A stretch of 64,000 nucleotides of DNA from Diphasiastrum complanatum (GCA_029204225.1 CM055113.1:571973-635972), one strand, 5' to 3'; positions 11,553-24,744 are shown, counted from the first letter of the stretch. The notes: a model not told the origin generated them from the sequence alone. Numbers and translations are program-made.

Positions 11553-11709
11553 TAAGTAAAGCTCAAATAACTTAATTAATATACTTCAATTGTGCAGCTC
11601 TCTTATTGCTTCTTATTATAATATGATCAAAAAAAACTTCTCTACGTTTATTTTGTGTAAAAATGATGTCTTCTATTCTCATTTCTTTTTTGATTCTTTC
11701 ACAATTGTC

Positions 11710-12640
11710 ATTGATTATTTCTTATTTAACTCGGGAGCTATTAATTCGACACACATTTGATGTCATGCATGTGGAAAAAAATATTGCGAAGAATATTGTT
11801 AAGACTATTTTAAAAATGGCAGATAAAGACTCTTTCAAAGTGCAAGAATATATGAAGGCACTACGAATTCGTCCAGATCTATGGCCAAAACATTGTGGTG
11901 GCGATGGAAAGAAAGTATTTCTACCTTCCTCACCTTATACTCCGAATAAACATGAAAAAACTCAGTTTTTTGAGTTCGTCAAAAATGTGAAAGTACCAAT
12001 TGGATATTGTGCATCATAAAGAGGCATGTAGAGAGTGACAAATTGTATGCAATGAAATCACATGACTACCATGCATTTTTACAACAATTGTTGCCAATAG
12101 CACTAAGACACTCTCTTTCTCACAACGTTCGTTCTACCATAGTTCGCCTCAGTTTGATATTTCAAAGAATATGTGCCAAGGTTATCAATCCTGAAGACTT
12201 TGATGCTTTGTATCGTGATACTATTCTCGTCTTATGCCACCTAGAAAGGTGCTTTCCACCATCATTTTTTGACCTTACCACACATGTATTGATACATGTA
12301 GTTGAAGAAGTTAACATATGTGGACCAGTGAGACTAAGATGGATGTATCCTTTTGAAAGATTTATGAAAAAACTAAAAAACTATGTGAAAAATTTGTCAC
12401 GGCCAGAAGGAAGTATAGCAAATGCCTATGTTATGGAAGAGGCGATTGGATATGTGACTAAATATATGAATGAGTTAGAAGGAAATTCCACAAGAGTGTG
12501 GGATGAAAAAGAAGATCCTCAAAATATTGCAGAAGAATTATGTGGATATGGATCAAGCATCAAATTAGGAGATGTCATGCTACGACACGCACACATATGT
12601 TTGCTAGACAACTCAGAAATTGTCAATGATTATCGAAGGT
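11710..12640 (+). pseudogene. DUF4218 segment of CACTA transposase
   Basis: Reading 'RHTFDVMHVEKNIAKNIVKT' and 'LWPKHCGG' continues after a one-base slip near 12010 with 'YAMKSHDYHAFLQQLLPIAL', 'LERCFPPSFFDLTTHVLIHV' and 'MYPFERFMKKLKNYVKN', then 'RPEGSIANAYVMEEAIGYV'. These are the standard DUF4218 motifs. Missing the usual intact join between the first and second halves, it could not be translated in one piece. Confidence 0.85.
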
Positions 12641-12815
12641 ATATATATAATAATTTGTTTGTCTCATTTTTTCAACAAATATATAATATTATGTTATATT
12701 ATTATTCTCAAGTTATTCAACTATTTTACATTATTGAAACATCAATAATTTTGTTGATGTAAAAGTATATGATGTCTTATATGTTGATTTTGACGTTTTG
12801 GTATTCATATGCAGG

Positions 12816-13720
12816 ATGTTTAAGGATAGCTTGAGGCAAACAAGTGTGAGAAAGCTAAGTGCCCAAGAGATAGCCTCAAATTATATTCATCATTTTTCGA
12901 CATGTTTAAAGAGAAAGGTAATGGTACAATATATTTTTGAATTAACATTGGTCTGAAGGATTTGACAATGTATTATTATGTTGGCAGGCTATTGACCTCC
13001 ATGAGAGCAAAAGTGATGAAGATTCCATGACACTATTACAATTGTCTCAAGGTCCACTCCCCATTGCTCGTTCATATGAAAGCAAGTATGTAAATGGATG
13101 TCTTTACAAATGCGAATCATCGGAACATGAAAAAACAACACAAAATTCTGGCGTTGCTGCTTATTTTGATTCATTGAGTTGTAGTAGCTCAAAGGATAGG
13201 AATCCAAAAGAAGCAAGACTACGAAACTTTGGTGTTTTAAAAAATATATTTCGTTTTGATTTTGCTTCGTTTTCAGTAGTTTTATTCTATTGCAAGTGGT
13301 TCAAATTAATTCTAGTTCGAAAGCACACAACCATGAAGATAGATAAATATGGTTTTCAAATGGTGGACACAACAAAACTATTGAGGTCGACAGATATTAT
13401 TGACCAACCATTTGTCTTGCCTTCACATGTACATCAAGTCTTCTATGTGCCTGATCTTATAGAGCCCAATTGGAGTGTAGTGCTTGAGCATATGCCAAGA
13501 CAAAGCGAATTGTTGGCACGGATGTTGTTGATGTCATCGATTTCTCCTTAGTGCGTGACTTTTCATGCCCGTTCTCGTTTCCACAGGAGATCAATGTTGA
13601 TAAATCGGATGTTGCACGTCAGGGTGGGGACATAATTGACTTAGATCTTGATGCTCATCATGTTCCTAAAGAGACAGTGATGTCCTGTATGATGAATATG
13701 AAGTTAGTGATTGAAATCTA
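12816..13720 (+). pseudogene. DUF4216 segment and C-terminal tail of CACTA transposase
   Basis: Exon 12816-12914 ('LSAQEIASNYIHHFSTCLKR') follows 'tatgcag' and ends at a GTAATG donor; the next exon starts near 12988. DUF4216 motifs follow: 'ESKYVNGCLYKCESS', 'FGVLKNIFRFDF', 'YGFQMVDTTKL' and 'PFVLPSHVHQVFYV'. A frameshift near 13530 precedes a tail with 'GGDIIDLDLDAH' that ends near 13720. Confidence 0.85.
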
Positions 13721-13899
13721 TTAAAGCACAAGTGTGTTCTATATCTTGTGTATTTGTGACATTATTTTTCAATCATTTTTGGATTTTTACATTTAGATTT
13801 ATAATATTCTTCAAGTTTTTAAATGAATCAAATAAGTTATCATGAATCTAATCTATCTTCATCATCTTTATCAGCATCCTTGGTGTTATAGATTATTGG

Positions 13900-14470
13900 C
13901 TTTGTGCTTTGGCAAAGCCACATAGATTACCTTATGTTAGATCTAGTGTGAGATCTAAAAGGCCTCTTCAACTTTAATATTCGGATGTGCACTCAACTCA
14001 TACCTTCGGTCTTGGTGGATCAAGGATGTATGTAACTTTCATTGACGATTTTAGTAGATTTTGTTGGGTTTATCTACTAAAGAGCAAGGATGGGGTGTTT
14101 GTTGTTTTTGTCAAGTTCAAGAATGTGGTAGAGAATCAACTCAACACTAGGATCAAATGCCTAAGATCTAATAATGGAGAAGAATTCACATCAAAGAGGT
14201 TCAATGCATTTTGTGAGGCACATGGGATTAAGAGGGAGCTCTCATGTCCAAGGACACCACAACAAAATGGAGTGACCGAGAGGAAGAATAGATCTCTTTG
14301 TGAGATGGCAACAACAATGAGGTTACATGCTAATCTTTCTAAGTTTTACTGAGGTGAGGCTTTAATGTGTGCTAACTATCTTGGAAAAAGAAGATCCAAT
14401 GTTACTTTGGATGGTAGATCTCCTTATGAGGCTCTTCATGGTAGGAGGCCGAATGTTAAGCATAATATAA
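13900..14470 (+). mobile_element. Copia integrase fragment
   Basis: The gag-pre-integrase end 'CALAKPHRLPY' leads into the integrase core 'MYVTFIDDFSRFCWVYLL', then 'CLRSNNGEEFTSKRFNAFC' and 'SCPRTPQQNGVTERKNR', with the first two Asp residues and the Glu of the DDE triad in place. Stops occur at 13977 and 14350. After 'LDGRSPYEALHGRRPNVKH' the sequence breaks off at about 14470, where a different Copia piece in opposite orientation begins. Confidence 0.85.
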
Positions 14471-14540
14471 TCCTTGTTAACCACCTAAGAGAATACAATA
14501 ACAAAATTACACATCAAGACTATCTTATTCAAACCACTCA

Positions 14541-15400
14541 CTACAAATATCTAAATGTTATGGTATAACAAAGAATGCCATCCAACACTTCACCACATAA
14601 GAAGTCACATAAAATGGCACCATCTTTGCTTCTGCATGAAGAAAAGAGATCATCCAAATGAACAAGATAAGAGAATCGATGAGAAGTAGACCTTCTTGGC
14701 AATAACTCTCCATGTGCTTTTGCCAAAGCACCATCTTCATGAGCCTTACCATCTTGGAACATAGGTTGAGGTAGATCACTTGCCTTCTCCTCCTTGAGAT
14801 GATCCAAGCTCTTCTTGGCCACACTTCGACAAGGATTAGCATCAATCTTGAAAAGATTAGCACATCTAGTCCCACTTGCTACCACATCACCATCCCTCTT
14901 AATTTCTTTTTTCTTGAAACAATTACAAGCAAAATGCCCCTTCTTACCAAAAAACAAGCACTTCTTGTTGGATTTGCAACTTTTTGATGTTTGTGATGAC
15001 TCCTCATCACTCTCGTCCTTTAGTTTGTCTTTCTTGAAATGTTGATGATGCTCTTTGCCCCTTCCTCTTGGCTTGTCCTTTGTGATGTATGCTTTCACCT
15101 CTCCATCATTCACCTCATAGATGGATTTTAATGTGTCCCAAGCCTCCTTGGATGAGGTGCATGAGCCAATCTCCCACAACACTTCATTGGAAACATTCAT
15201 CTTTATGATATGTAGGGCCATCTTAGCCCTCTTTTTGTACTTTTGGACCTCTTGGAGCACTTGAGGCTCCTCCTCAAGTCCAAGCACAATCTTCATCACA
15301 TCTTGAGCACCAAAATGGACTCCATCCTCACCTTCCAAATAGCATAATTGGAGGTGTTAAATCTCTCACCATGCTCCAACAAAATGGAACCTAAAGAAGT
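14541..15400 (-). mobile_element. Copia gag fragment (minus strand)
   Basis: The minus strand starts near 15397 with 'MTSLGSILLEHGERFN' and 'NYAIWKVRMESIL', the usual Copia gag N-terminus. After a frame slip it continues with 'KKRAKMALHIIKMNV', 'CTSSKEAWDTLKSIYE' and a zinc knuckle whose first Cys pair is damaged ('CLFFGKKGHFACNCFKKK', second Cys replaced by Phe). It is related to but distinct from the gag of the Copia copies at 17-20 kb and 39 kb. Confidence 0.75.
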
Positions 15401-15414
15401 CATCTTTCTTGAGA

Positions 15415-16312
<898 letters not shown>

Positions 16313-17012
16313 ACCTCCTAAGACTTTGTGATTGCATAAATCATCAAATTCTTGCATCAATTCAGCCCATTGGGCTTTCCTCCTCCGAAGATCATGTTGA
16401 TTGCAAAAATACTTAAGAGGCTGGTGAGTCGTATACACTATAAGCTTACTACCATGCAAGCAGTGTCTCTAGGTCTTAAGTGCATGGATAACTACAAATA
16501 ATTTCTTCTTCTACGTAGTATAATGCAACTGAGGACTAGTCCTTTCAAACGCTAGTGGCCTATCATTCTGGAATAGAACTGCTCCAATTGCAGTATCACT
16601 TGTGTTAGTTTTCACAATGTAAGGTAAATCTAGATCTGCAATTTGTAACACGGGAGCCGAAACAATCAGTTAAGTTTTTCAGAACACCGATTCAATTCCT
16701 TGTTCCAAACAACATGTAGACTAGGTTGATTCCTCTTTTTCTTTTTATTGACAATACCTTTTGTCAGATTATTGAGTGGGGCTACTACCTTAGCATAATC
16801 CTCAATGAATCTCCAAAAAAAAAACCACAAATCCCAAAAATGATATAACTTTTCTCACAGTTTGCGGAATCGGCCAATCAACCACTTTCTTGATTTATCC
16901 TCATCAATCTTGATCCCATAAGCAGTGATCTTATGACCGAGATAAACCAGCCCATGCTTAAAGAGTTCACACTTGGATTCCTTACCATAGAGTCGAAGTT
17001 TCATCAAGACAG
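16313..17012 (-). mobile_element. Gypsy reverse transcriptase/RNase H fragment
   Basis: On the minus strand decayed frames give the end of RT ('ESKCELFKHGLVYLGHKI') and RNase H ('DTAIGAVLFQNDRPLAFE'), with downstream traces of the K/R-rich 'LRRRKARWAELMQ'-like block. It is bounded by unrelated Copia pieces on both sides with abrupt junctions, so it is an inserted or ligated fragment. Confidence 0.75.
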
Positions 17013-20000
17013 TTCATCAAGAAGACCAAAAACAACTTGCCTCTTTGCCATCACCTCCAATGACTTGAAGTTGAGATGCCCTAATGTTGGCTGATTCTGT
17101 CGAATCTCCAAGATACTCGGACAGAGCAACTCAAGAGCACCTCTCACCTTAGACCAAGGAGGTCTCTGAGAAGACGAGACGAACGAAGATTGAGAGCCGA
17201 GTATGAGAGCCGAGAAATGCTAGTTAGTAATAACAAGCAATAACTGTGTAAGCCTCATGGTGAATCCTGGAAGATGGAATGAACATGTAGGAACTAGTAT
17301 TGCTAAGCAAATGTAATAAATGCAAGTAGACCTCTCTTAAAGAAAGTAGAGTGAGCCACCTTTTGATGGTGACCTCTAGTGGAGAGCATTATTCCACTTG
17401 TAGTTTGTGAAATGTGGAAATTCCACTAGGATGCCACCTAAGGAGCTCTCTTGCTTATTTAAGGGACTCCCTCTTTGTGAAGAGGAGCTTTTTGCATTGT
17501 ATCTACTCCATGCTTAATAAGAAGATTTCCCATGAGTTTGATACTACACTAAGCTCCTTGATCATGATGGTTTTCTTGAGTGATGCCCCTATGATCATGC
17601 CCTTCCATTCATATTGTGTGTGGTTGTGGATTTAGAGTGGAATAGTTTTCTTGCTTTCCTAGTTGTGGATTAGATTTCATGTTTTCTTGTGGATTAATGT
17701 AGGAGCCAACATTCAAGTAAACTAAATAGGCTGGATTTGTGGTGTGATTCTTGCATATCTCTGTACAGTCCAATTCTTGATGTACTTGGGATGTCCAAGC
17801 ATCAAAAGACTGGTTAATTTCTTAATTCTTGGACTTCTAACATGCTGTAGTTTAGTTCTTGTTTCTTGTTTATCAGTTTATGCAAATGTAGCTCAGTTCA
17901 GTGTAGTGTAGGATCTGATTTCAATCTGTTTTTAGAGTCAGTAGCAGTAGAAACTACTGAACGTTCATTGGTTTGCATGCTGATCTGTGAATGAGCATTC
18001 TAGGCTTGCATCTTTATGTAGAATGTAAGTGCATTCAAGAGTGACGTCCCTGAGTAGTCCTCTGACAGGTAGGACAAAGAAAATCTATCTATTTGTTTCC
18101 TTTTGCCTGGTTTGGCATCGTAAAATCAAGAAACTATCTAACGAATGCCATGAAGCCTTATAACAGGTAGAAACGGTTTTGAAAAAGTGGCCAGAAACAA
18201 TCGTAGTAAAACAGATCCTCTGAAGCAGGGGATCCGCCAACAACTGATCTCTTTTTCCATACATCCTGATTTGACATGTACTCTTTTGCCATACATCCAA
18301 CTTGGTTAACAACAACACAAGCATCAAGTTTGAAAATTTTACCTTGTCTTTTTCCCTTTGTAATCAATTTATCTTCTTTCTTGATCAAACAACCACCACC
18401 AACAAACTCCAACTTGAATCCCTTATCAAGCAATTGACTTACACTAAGAATGTGCTTAGTAATGGAAGGAATGAACAAAACATTTCTCAAATTCAGATTC
18501 CTATTAGTAGAAAGGGAAATAGGAATTGTGCCAATCCCTTTGATTGCACACTCACCATCATAGATGACATAACAAAAGCATCATTTCAGATTTGTTCATC
18601 AACATCATCTTCATCAATAGTTAGGTTTGTTTGCTTCTCACCTTGATCTCTCTTCTTCTTGAAGCAATCACTAGCAAAATGCCCTTTAATTCCATGATAG
18701 AAGCACTTCAAATTTGACCTATATTTCTTCTTCTTAACAAAAGATGAAGGCTCACCTTGATCTTGACCCTTTGACCACTTTATTTTGCCTTTTCCCTTGA
18801 ATTTGCCTTTGATGAACATAGCCTCCTCTCCATCAACTTGAGATGTAGATGTAAATCCACCTCCTCTTGATTGAAGCCTAAACTCCCCATTCACCAAAAT
18901 CTCTTGAAAATCCACCATGCAAGGTAAAGTATTTTTGAATAGCAAAACTTTGAACGAGATTAGCATGATCATCCAACAAGCCATTATGAACAACTTGAAC
19001 AAGTTCTATTTCCTTAATGCTCTCATCAATACATGCTAGCTCATCATTGAATGCTTTAACCCTCAAAACAAAAGCATGATCACTCTCTTCCTTCTTTTGC
19101 ATACAAGAAAAGACTTGTCTTCTTAGAGTTAGAACCCTAGATGTAGACTTGGATTCATAAAGCTTGTTCAAAGCTTCCCAGGCCTCAAAAGATGATGTGC
19201 ACTTACCAGCTTCCTTGAGAAGCTCATAGACTGTAACATTCATCTTTATCATGTGTAAAGCTCTTTTAGCTCTCTTGTCATACCTCAACTAATCTTGGAG
19301 TGCTAAAGGCCTCTCCTCCACACCTGCCACAATCTCCATCAACTCATTCATCTCTAATAAGGACTCCATCCTCACCTTCCAAGTAGAATAGTTGATTGAG
19401 GTAATCCTATCATTGCCTTCCCACATGAAGCCACTTGAGGTTGCCATGTTGCAATGATTTGATCTTCTCTTTGAACCTATTCCAACGCAATTGGCACCCT
19501 CTTAGAATCAACAAATGAAACTCAAGAAGAAATCACAAAGATATGGAGCATTCTATCCTCTCCTTTTTCTCTTCCTTCTAGCAATTCCTAGCACATAGAA
19601 TCTTGATTTCTATATCACAATAGATCTAAACACAATATGATGAAATTTTTCCAACACCCAAGATTAAAATACACTTTTGAAAAGTCCAGCAACCTGAAAA
19701 TCAAGAGATCCTACCAAATTTAGGATTTCTCCAAAATAAAAAATATTGTATCAAGAAGAATCTAGATGCAAAAGCTAAAATCTTGATATGACATCTACTA
19801 GAATGTACTAGGCAATTTTTGTCTCCACATTCCAGTAAGTGGTTTCATAAATTGGCCTACTACAAGTGATTTGACCTATTATGATGATAGGATCACAAAG
19901 ATCCACTTTCTATACTTCCAAATGCTTGATTTGAGTGTGTAGAGCCCCCAAATCCACAAAGAATTATTGCGCCCTCAAATCCACCACTAGATTTAGTTGA

Positions 20001-20036
20001 ATCTCCAAATTTGGCCTGAAAGTTGCTCTGATACCA
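17013..20036 (-). mobile_element. Copia copy B, truncated, with internal insertion
   Basis: Reading on the minus strand from the PBS (20025-20036): gag (19288-18880, 'ALHMIKMNVTVYELL', 'FEAWEALNKLYESKS'), zinc knuckle ('CFYHGIKGHFASDCFKKK', near 18690), then 'MRNVLFIPSITKHILSVSQL' (18490). The insertion at 17085-18242 interrupts the gag-pre-integrase region. Copia resumes for about 70 bp ('HLNFKSLEVMAKRQVV') and is cut at about 17013. It is a close relative of the plus-strand copy at 38.4-41.3 kb. Confidence 0.85.
17085..18242. mobile_element. LTR-like insertion (solo LTR) in Copia copy B
   Basis: A 1158-bp unit bounded by TGTTGGC...GCCAACA. Flanking pentamers are CCTAA (left) and ACTGA (right); the empty site in the related Copia at 40066 has CCTGA here, so each flank differs from it by one base. 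TG...CA ends plus a 5-bp target duplication indicate an LTR retrotransposon insertion reduced to one LTR. A partial, inverted second copy lies at 24745-25870. Confidence 0.7.
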
Positions 20037-20087
20037 TGTTAAAATTTAAGATCCAAAATGCACTTGATGGATCTTAGATCTTGGTCC
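20037..20087 (-). repeat. 51-bp Copia LTR remnant joined to element B
   Basis: Only the PBS-proximal end of the Copia LTR ('tgttaaaatttaag' onward) remains. At 20086-20088 it abuts element B ('tggtggttggcagc'). In copy C the LTR is longer and the same element sequence continues, so B has lost the intervening part. Confidence 0.65.
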
Positions 20088-21264
20088 TGGTGGTTGGCAG
20101 CATTTCAGGTATAACAGTTCCTTCACATAATAAATAGGGATAATCATTTGAATATGGATTCCATATCTAAAATCTTCTTTGTGTTAATATTATGAGGCTA
20201 ATCACGTTTTTGTATTCTCTTATAGGTGCTGAAAGAAAACCATAACATTCTCTCATGGATATTTAATAGAACATCATATCTTGCCACCATAAAAAATCAC
20301 ATGGAGGGAGTTCCACTCAATATTCCTGGAATTGGCACTTTCAACATTGAATGGCATTTAGAAGGAGATCTGAAGATATTAAAATGTATGTTCAATGTAT
20401 CTCATGGCGCTAACTCTAAACACCCTTGTTTGTTCTGCATGAAAACAACAAAAGACATGACAAAGAGTACAGGAATATCAAGAGAACGAGAAGATCCTAA
20501 TTGGAAACCTGTACTACCGATTCCTCTACGAAATGTTCATATCTATACGTTGCATGCGGAAGTGCGTATTATAGTAAAAATAATATATCTTCACACCTTG
20601 TTTGCATGGAATTCTGAGCCAGAGGCCTCTGCGAAGGAAGCTTTTTCCAGATTAGAGGATGTGTTGTCCAAAGCGAGCTTACATAAAGGCCACGTTAAAA
20701 TGAAAAAAGATGACAAGCTATCAAGTAAAACAGGAAATATTCCATGCAAGCCGAACATTGGAGGACCTAAAGCTCGAAGTTTTTTATAAAATTATTCTGG
20801 AAAACAATCTAAGGTTCAATACACGGTTTGGAAAGAAATTATTGCAGCAATTTACACAAAGTAGAAGTTTGGAAAAAGTTAGACAACATGGTGATATACT
20901 TGAGAAAAGATAAATTTTCAAATATTGATGTTTAAATGATACAGAAAACAACCAATGAATTTGTGGATGGGGTGTTGATAACACATTATATGGTAAGATT
21001 TTGATTTTACACTACGATAGACAAATATGTGCAATTAAATTAGATACTTTTGGTACTAATTTAGATTATGTTTTTATGACATGCAGCACATATTACGACA
21101 TCATTCGACATTCTTTGCAAGAAATAGTGGAAGTCTTAGCATATGGTCATCGCAAGGAATGGAAAAATCTCATTGGCAAGCAAGAGCGGCATTTCATAAA
21201 AGTACACAACATGGCGGGACTAGCACAAAAACCACCTATATACTGCAATCCAAATTCGTCATAA
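20088..21264 (+). pseudogene. Transposase-like gene of two-gene element, copy B
   Basis: The exon after 'ctcttatag' (20226) reads 'LSWIFNRTSYLATIKNHMEG', 'EWHLEGDLKILKCMFNVSHG' and 'GANSKHPCLFCMKTTKD', then 'EDPNWKPVLPIPLRNVHIYT' and 'LHAEVRIIVKIIYLHTLFAW'. A TAA at 20787 replaces a Ser codon that is intact in copy C (TCA). The frame then slips to 'HKVEVWKKLDNMVIYLRKD', with a second TAA where C has CAA. The last exon (from about 21087, after 'catgcag') gives 'YYDIIRHSLQEIVEVLAYGH' and 'VHNMAGLAQK'. The GDLK Asp and the PCxxC pair are candidate functional residues. The 5' exons are missing, replaced by Copia. Confidence 0.65.
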
Positions 21265-21420
21265 TACAAAATCAACAAATCATAAAAATTTTCAAAAAGC
21301 ATGCAAATCTATACAAGCCAGTAGGCTATAGACACACAATAAAATTTTGTATATTAAATAAAAAATACTTATAAAGTACAATTCAGCAGTATCTAATCTG
21401 CTTTCGATATTTTTTTCCAA

Positions 21421-22780
21421 TCAAAGTTGCAACTTAGAATCATGCAACAATTTTCTTCTTTCGTATGGATCCAATAGCTCATAGTTTTCATGCTTACTCA
21501 GATCAACGTAAGCAGCATACACTGCAAAATGAGATGATTTGAGCATGGAATTCACTGGTCCATATCCTAAAATTTTAACCGCAATAGTTTTCTTTACAAA
21601 AATTATTTTATGCACCTTATTGAAATTATGTCCTCCAAGAAAATGAGACAGTGCCTTGATTGCCATAATCATAGTATCACCATGTTGATGAAACTTTGAA
21701 CGGGCAACACTTATCTCATTATTCTTGAAGGACCTCAGATAGTGCCCCAGTGCATGATCTCTAAAAAATTCTCCAACAGAAGATCTCTGCCCTCCTCGAC
21801 GAATTGCGAAATCATCAAGGAAAATTGTTTTCTGAAATGATAAAAAAAAAGTAAGCTCCAGTATATACTCTGACATAACAAATCTACTAGTACTTGATAA
21901 GAAACAAAAACTTACGCATTCAGCTTTCTCTTCTCTGATTACTGTTTCTCCATCAATATTATCTCCACCTTTTGATATCAATATTGTTGGTGAATAGACA
22001 GTTGGCTATGGAAAACCAAGTTGACTTTGGATTCTAAGAAACTCCTCCTCAGAAGGTAGATCATCTTCTTTGTTGCGCATTTCCTCCACAGCCATTTTCA
22101 AGCAATCTTTCCCTGAATAAAACTTATCATTATATACATCGTCAACACCAGGGAGAAGATCATCAGCATTACAATCAATTATATCCGAAAATTCATCAAG
22201 CTCTTTGTTCAAAATGCAAAGAGTCTCAGCTTCAATGAAGTAAAAAAGATCCGATATTGTCAAAAAGAAATTATTATCTATATTATAAGTACACAAAGTG
22301 ATCAAAGATTTGCCAGAAGGAGAAAGGGCAGTGGGTGTTCTAGGGCCTATAAAAGTAGCCCTATTTTGAACATGATCAAAATCAGAACAATCATCTAAAT
22401 TAACACTCATATCAATAAAAAAGTTATCTATATCTACAATCTTTGACTATTCAGACTTTGTACCACTAGAAGAAATTGCTTCAGAAGTGGAGGGCATAGC
22501 CTCCGAATTGTCAGAAATATTTAACAAAAGAAAAAAAAAACAAAAGCAGACTGAAAATCAACATATCTACATTTTTTATTATGAATTGGGCACTCATCTA
22601 CAGACTTGAAATCATTATGTAACTTGGTAAACATTCTGTCAAGCTTAGCTTTATAGATATGCTTGTCGAGTGCCACCAGGTCCTGATAATGAATCATGTC
22701 CTTATTCTGAGATCTGAATAGCGGAGTACTGAGCAGGGACTTAAATCTGAGATATATCTCATGCGAGAATGACACGCGTT
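21421..22780 (-). pseudogene. Accessory gene of two-gene element, copy B
   Basis: Convergent with the transposase-like gene. On the minus strand: 'HEIYLRFKSLLSTPLFRSQ', 'AKLDRMFTKLHNDFKSV' and 'VDFQSAFVFF', then a frame break in an expanded T-run (about 22530-22545). The acidic middle 'FLTISDLFYFIEAETLCILN' and 'LDEFSDIIDC' leads to 'DLPSEEEFLRIQSQLGFP', then TAG at about 22006. Reading continues 'SPTILISKGGDNIDGETV' to a GTAAGT donor at 21910-21915. Exon 2 gives 'RRGGQRSSVGEFFRDHALGH', 'TMIMAIKALSHFLGGHNF', 'IIFVKKTIAVKILGYGPVN' and 'YVDLSKHENYELLDPYERR'. Copy B keeps the PSEEEFL stretch that C has lost. Confidence 0.65.
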
Positions 22781-22944
22781 GATATCGGATTCGCGCACGT
22801 GTCTCAGCCCACGTGGCCTCATAATTGGGTCATCATTGTCAGTACGGACTTTCCATGTGGCCTAGTAATCTAACGATACGTGTCTTCGCCGTCTTTTCAC
22901 ATGTGCAAAAATTTCATATATATAAGTCCTCGGAATTTTTATAG
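22781..22944. promoter_or_regulatory. G-box promoter region, element copy B
   Basis: Exact CACGTG at 22796 and 22810. Two further positions that are CACGTG in copy C are CATGTG here (near 22854 and 22901). TATATATAAG near 22917-22926 points away from the accessory gene. At about 22944 the element ends abruptly against gag-type retroelement sequence. Confidence 0.55.
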
Positions 22945-24070
22945 CGTAACTGCTCCAATGGATCCAAGCAGATCCACTCTCTCCCCCTCCCCAAAATCTG
23001 TTGGTGGGGATGTTGCTGCTAGTAACCGGTCATGCTCAGGATTGGATCGTAGTTGAAAACACGGTGAACATGTGACTGGACTAAAGATTGAACAAATTTT
23101 AACTAAATTCGTTTCAATCTTGTTGTAGTTGACTTGAAGAGTAATATGGCAATGATGTGCAGAAATCAACTCCAACTTGTCATGGATTTCTCATAGTTTT
23201 CAAAAATTTGAAACTCCTGTACAAGAGAATTTAAAGATGGATAGATGAATGAAAATGTGTTCTGGAGATGCTCTATGCAGTAGCTATTCCTCATGCAAAA
23301 ATCAATCACACAAAATAGGTGAAGAGAAACAAGGAAATAAACAAACGTGACAAAGAGTGAGAACTATATAGCACTTGTCAAACAAAATTTACATTCATCA
23401 ATATTGATAATGTACCTTGACAATTGCAATATTTTAGTTGTTTTGTAGAGTAATGTGGCTTACTCTGACATGCCCTTGTCAAAACAAGACAGGGTTGGTT
23501 ACACTAAATCTACCATCATCGATAGAAGATGTTGTAAGATATAGCTTGAGATGCAGGTACGGGTGAGGTACTATGTCCGGAGGACCTCGTCGAACAAGAG
23601 ATTCAGAATCGAATTTCTATATGGATTTGCAACTCCAACTAGGATTTCCAAAGCTGATCTCGGGTGTCCTCGATCGGCTTTGAATCATGGACAGGAGCAT
23701 GTGGTGCTCATCTTTCCATGGATTCGTCAACATCTGATCCTTCGTCTTCTTCCTTGATGACATCAGACATAGCTAGCTTTAGACTCGTGTATTCATCATT
23801 GGAAGTAGCAGAAACTCCATTAGGGTTGGTTCTGACCCGTGAGGGCTCAGTACCATAAAAATGGGCTCGTGCTCGTGAAGACTCGGCTCTATCAGGTTCT
23901 TGTCCATCGAATGGGTTTGTGGATGGCTCTTGGAGTTCGGCCCGCATTCAGTAGGACCTATGATGTTTGATTTGTTCAGCTACAGGGGACCTGATCTCGT
24001 ATGGATAATCGTCTAGGACTTGAGGATTGTTTTCTTGGTCCATTGGGTACTGGTGATTTTTTCTGTGTTG
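22944..24070 (-). mobile_element. Deletion derivative of the 60.3-62.7 kb retroelement
   Basis: Aligns along its length with 60316-62670 but lacks two internal blocks: about 61060-61870 (contains the zinc knuckle) and about 62040-62420 (most of the gag core). Both copies begin at the same 'agcgtaactgctcca' and end in a G-rich leader, so this is the same element with internal deletions. Confidence 0.65.
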
Positions 24071-24744
24071 GTTTTTTTTTTTTTTTTTTGTGGTCCCTAC
24101 GGTTTTCGGTTTACGGTTACGGGGGGTTGCGGTTATTTGCGATGACTACGGATTTCGACGGGGAGAATTGGTTCTACGTTGGAATACGATTGTTACGGGA
24201 AATACGGGTTGTTTGCAGAAGTCTGAAGGTGAGTTGTGGGTGGATGGAGAGCGGTTTGCGACGACAGATATTCGCGATTTGTGTGCGGTTTTTTGACGAT
24301 CCGTTTGGTCGAAGGTGGCCGTGAGTAGTCGTAGGGCCGTAGGATTGCGGTGTTGGGTAGTGATTTGTGGTGATTTTCGACGGAAGGCTGTCAGGAGGGT
24401 GTATGCGGATGTAGGGTGGTCGCAAGGGTTCGATGGAATGGGATGAGTGTGGTTAGTTGCAGAGGAGGTGGCCGTGGGCAGTCGTAGTGTCGTTTGTTGA
24501 CGATTCGATGCGGTTGCGATGGGCGAAGGCAGGTGTGGTTGCGGTGTATGCGGGTACTACGGGGGAATGAAATCTCTATGGGAAAGACTTGCTCTTCGTG
24601 GAAATACGGTTGCTATGGAGTATACGGGTTGTTTGCGGAGGTTAGAAGGTGAATTGTTAGTGGATGAAGATCGCCTTGCGATGGGGTGCGGGTTGAACGG
24701 CTGGGTGCGGTTTCAATGGCTGGTGGCGGTGTCAACGATTCTTT
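24071..24744. repeat. G-rich leader-like sequence
   Basis: Rich in 'cggttacgg', 'ttgcggt', 'gatttgcgg' motifs, like 62670-63300. It probably represents the leader of the minus-strand gag element. A break at about 24745 joins it to the LTR-like sequence. Confidence 0.5.

Larger units (their letters stand above)
8434..13720 (+). mobile_element. Decayed CACTA (En/Spm) DNA transposon with SET ORF
   Basis: Domain order on the plus strand: transposase-associated domain (8434-8639), SET domain (8756-9371), tnp2 transposase (about 9650-11552), DUF4218 (11710-12640), DUF4216 (12830-13550) and a C-terminal tail to about 13720. Apart from SET this is the usual order for plant CACTA TNP2-type elements. 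Introns and splice sites are often intact, but several frames are slipped and stops occur. CACTA termini and 3-bp target duplications were not found at either side. Confidence 0.75.

Noticed and set aside
13027-13551. Independent host gene of 174 codons
   Set aside because: It is the DUF4216 part of the CACTA transposase.
20226-20789. CACTA tnp2 assignment for the two-gene element
   Set aside because: Lacks tnp2 hallmarks (IHACPNDC, DG.NPFG, NLPPW) and the DUF4218/4216 partners; the core motif is different.
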